Origin: Auanema rhodensis
Lineage: Eukaryota > Nematoda > Chromadorea > Rhabditida > Rhabditidae
Reading direction: 5' to 3'
Assembly (NCBI GenBank): GCA_964057225.1
Contig: OZ059897.1
Coordinates: 15,686,001-15,750,000, forward strand
Length of the DNA stretch: 64,000 nt
Shown here: positions 63,587 through 64,000 of the stretch, one piece after another
Layout: every line of letters starts with the position of its first letter
Position numbering within the stretch: position 1 is the stretch's first letter
Made by a program: the position numbers and the translations under genes
Notes under the pieces: model-generated
Seen by the model: the letters and a program-made list of their open reading frames with translations, nothing else
Databases searched by the model: none
What the model was told of the DNA's origin: nothing

Positions 63587-64000
63587 ATTTATATATTTTT
63601 ATACACAAATTTCTATCTTTTCTATCATTATTTTTGGTTCATTTTCTATTTTAAACTCTTAACATACATGAATTTCTTATTTCTATTTTCCTCTTTTTCT
63701 GTCGTGACGACACAAGAATTAGTTTGCAGAATCAAAACAGAAACAAACGAAATGAATTATATTTTTATTTTATTTTTATTCTTGAATCCTCTTATAATAT
63801 GGCCTTTGTGTTACAAGTTTCCTGTTACAGAGAGGTCCACGAGAGGCGGGACACAAAATTCTATTCTTGAATTCCCATATATGCTCCTCCCTTTGCGACT
63901 TCCAACATCATCTATTGTGGCTACTGAACTTTGACTACTCATTCCTTTCCTTTCACGAGAAAGAATCTAACCTCCTAACCTTCTGTATCATTTGATCGGT

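Larger units (their letters stand above)
52758..64000. other. AT-rich region with repeats and only weak gene candidates
   Basis: After pmt-1 no protein of a known family was found to the end of the window. Weak plus-strand terminal-exon candidates, each an acceptor followed by an open stretch and a stop: 59998-60088 (FLPQFLFSGKALSKAF), 61933-61992 (ENKTARVDEQMNQAEMGW) and 63831-63934 (RSTRGGTQNSILEF). An ORF at 54593-54763 (MLKDTLGTFSLRKKCKQS) could be a first exon. These do not chain convincingly. The region otherwise holds TA and CT microsatellites. Confidence 0.35.

Noticed and set aside
1-64000. tRNA, rRNA, spliced-leader RNA, transposon or viral sequence
   Set aside because: I looked for B-box-like GGTTCGAATCC, the C. 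elegans SL1 sequence, and transposase or reverse-transcriptase motifs by eye and found none; a covariance-model or profile search would be needed to be sure.

Overview
This is a piece of an AT-rich nematode nuclear chromosome. The signs are very many short introns (about 40-60 nt, GT..AG, often ending TTTTCAG or TTTTAG), acceptor-like sites placed directly in front of start codons as expected for spliced-leader trans-splicing, and a gene for the N-terminal-type phosphoethanolamine methyltransferase PMT-1, an arrangement known from nematodes. I cannot name the species. I saw no phage, transposon, CRISPR array, rRNA or tRNA gene.

Layout. 1-11,436 is AT/purine-rich with microsatellites and no firm gene, only a weak chain of possible minus-strand exons. 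11,457-21,414 (+) is a 55-exon ASCC3-type double helicase. It converges on a minus-strand MTAP gene (21,863-23,088), which is followed on the same strand by eIF4G/ifg-1 (24,160-28,766). ifg-1 is divergent from a plus-strand cluster: a RING-CH (MARCH-type) E3 ligase (29,380-30,186), a SMIM15-like single-pass protein (30,501-30,824) and a possible 54-residue membrane protein (31,347-32,029). Each of these has its own AATAAA and an acceptor site upstream, so they may be an operon. 32-37 kb is pyrimidine-rich on the plus strand and not firmly annotated. 37,296-41,737 (+) is the endocytic adaptor dab-1, beginning with a tiny GC-rich exon. 44,497-52,757 (+) is pmt-1, with a 3.3-kb first intron and possible alternative first exons. 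52,758-64,000 is mostly AT-rich and repeat-rich, with two weak small-gene candidates.

The firm genes are housekeeping: ribosome rescue/alkylation repair (ASCC3), methionine salvage (MTAP), translation initiation (eIF4G), ubiquitination (RING-CH), endocytosis (DAB-1) and phosphatidylcholine synthesis (PMT-1). Apart from the 29-32 kb cluster I see no pathway linking them. For the six larger genes I traced all exons and checked that reading phase is kept across every junction. The resulting lengths (2216, 284, 1128, 189, 478 and 477 aa) are close to known relatives where I know those.

No clearly new biological system is visible. The most useful leads are three possible tiny membrane or small-protein genes, the alternative 5' exons of pmt-1, and the self-complementary GC-rich first exon of dab-1.
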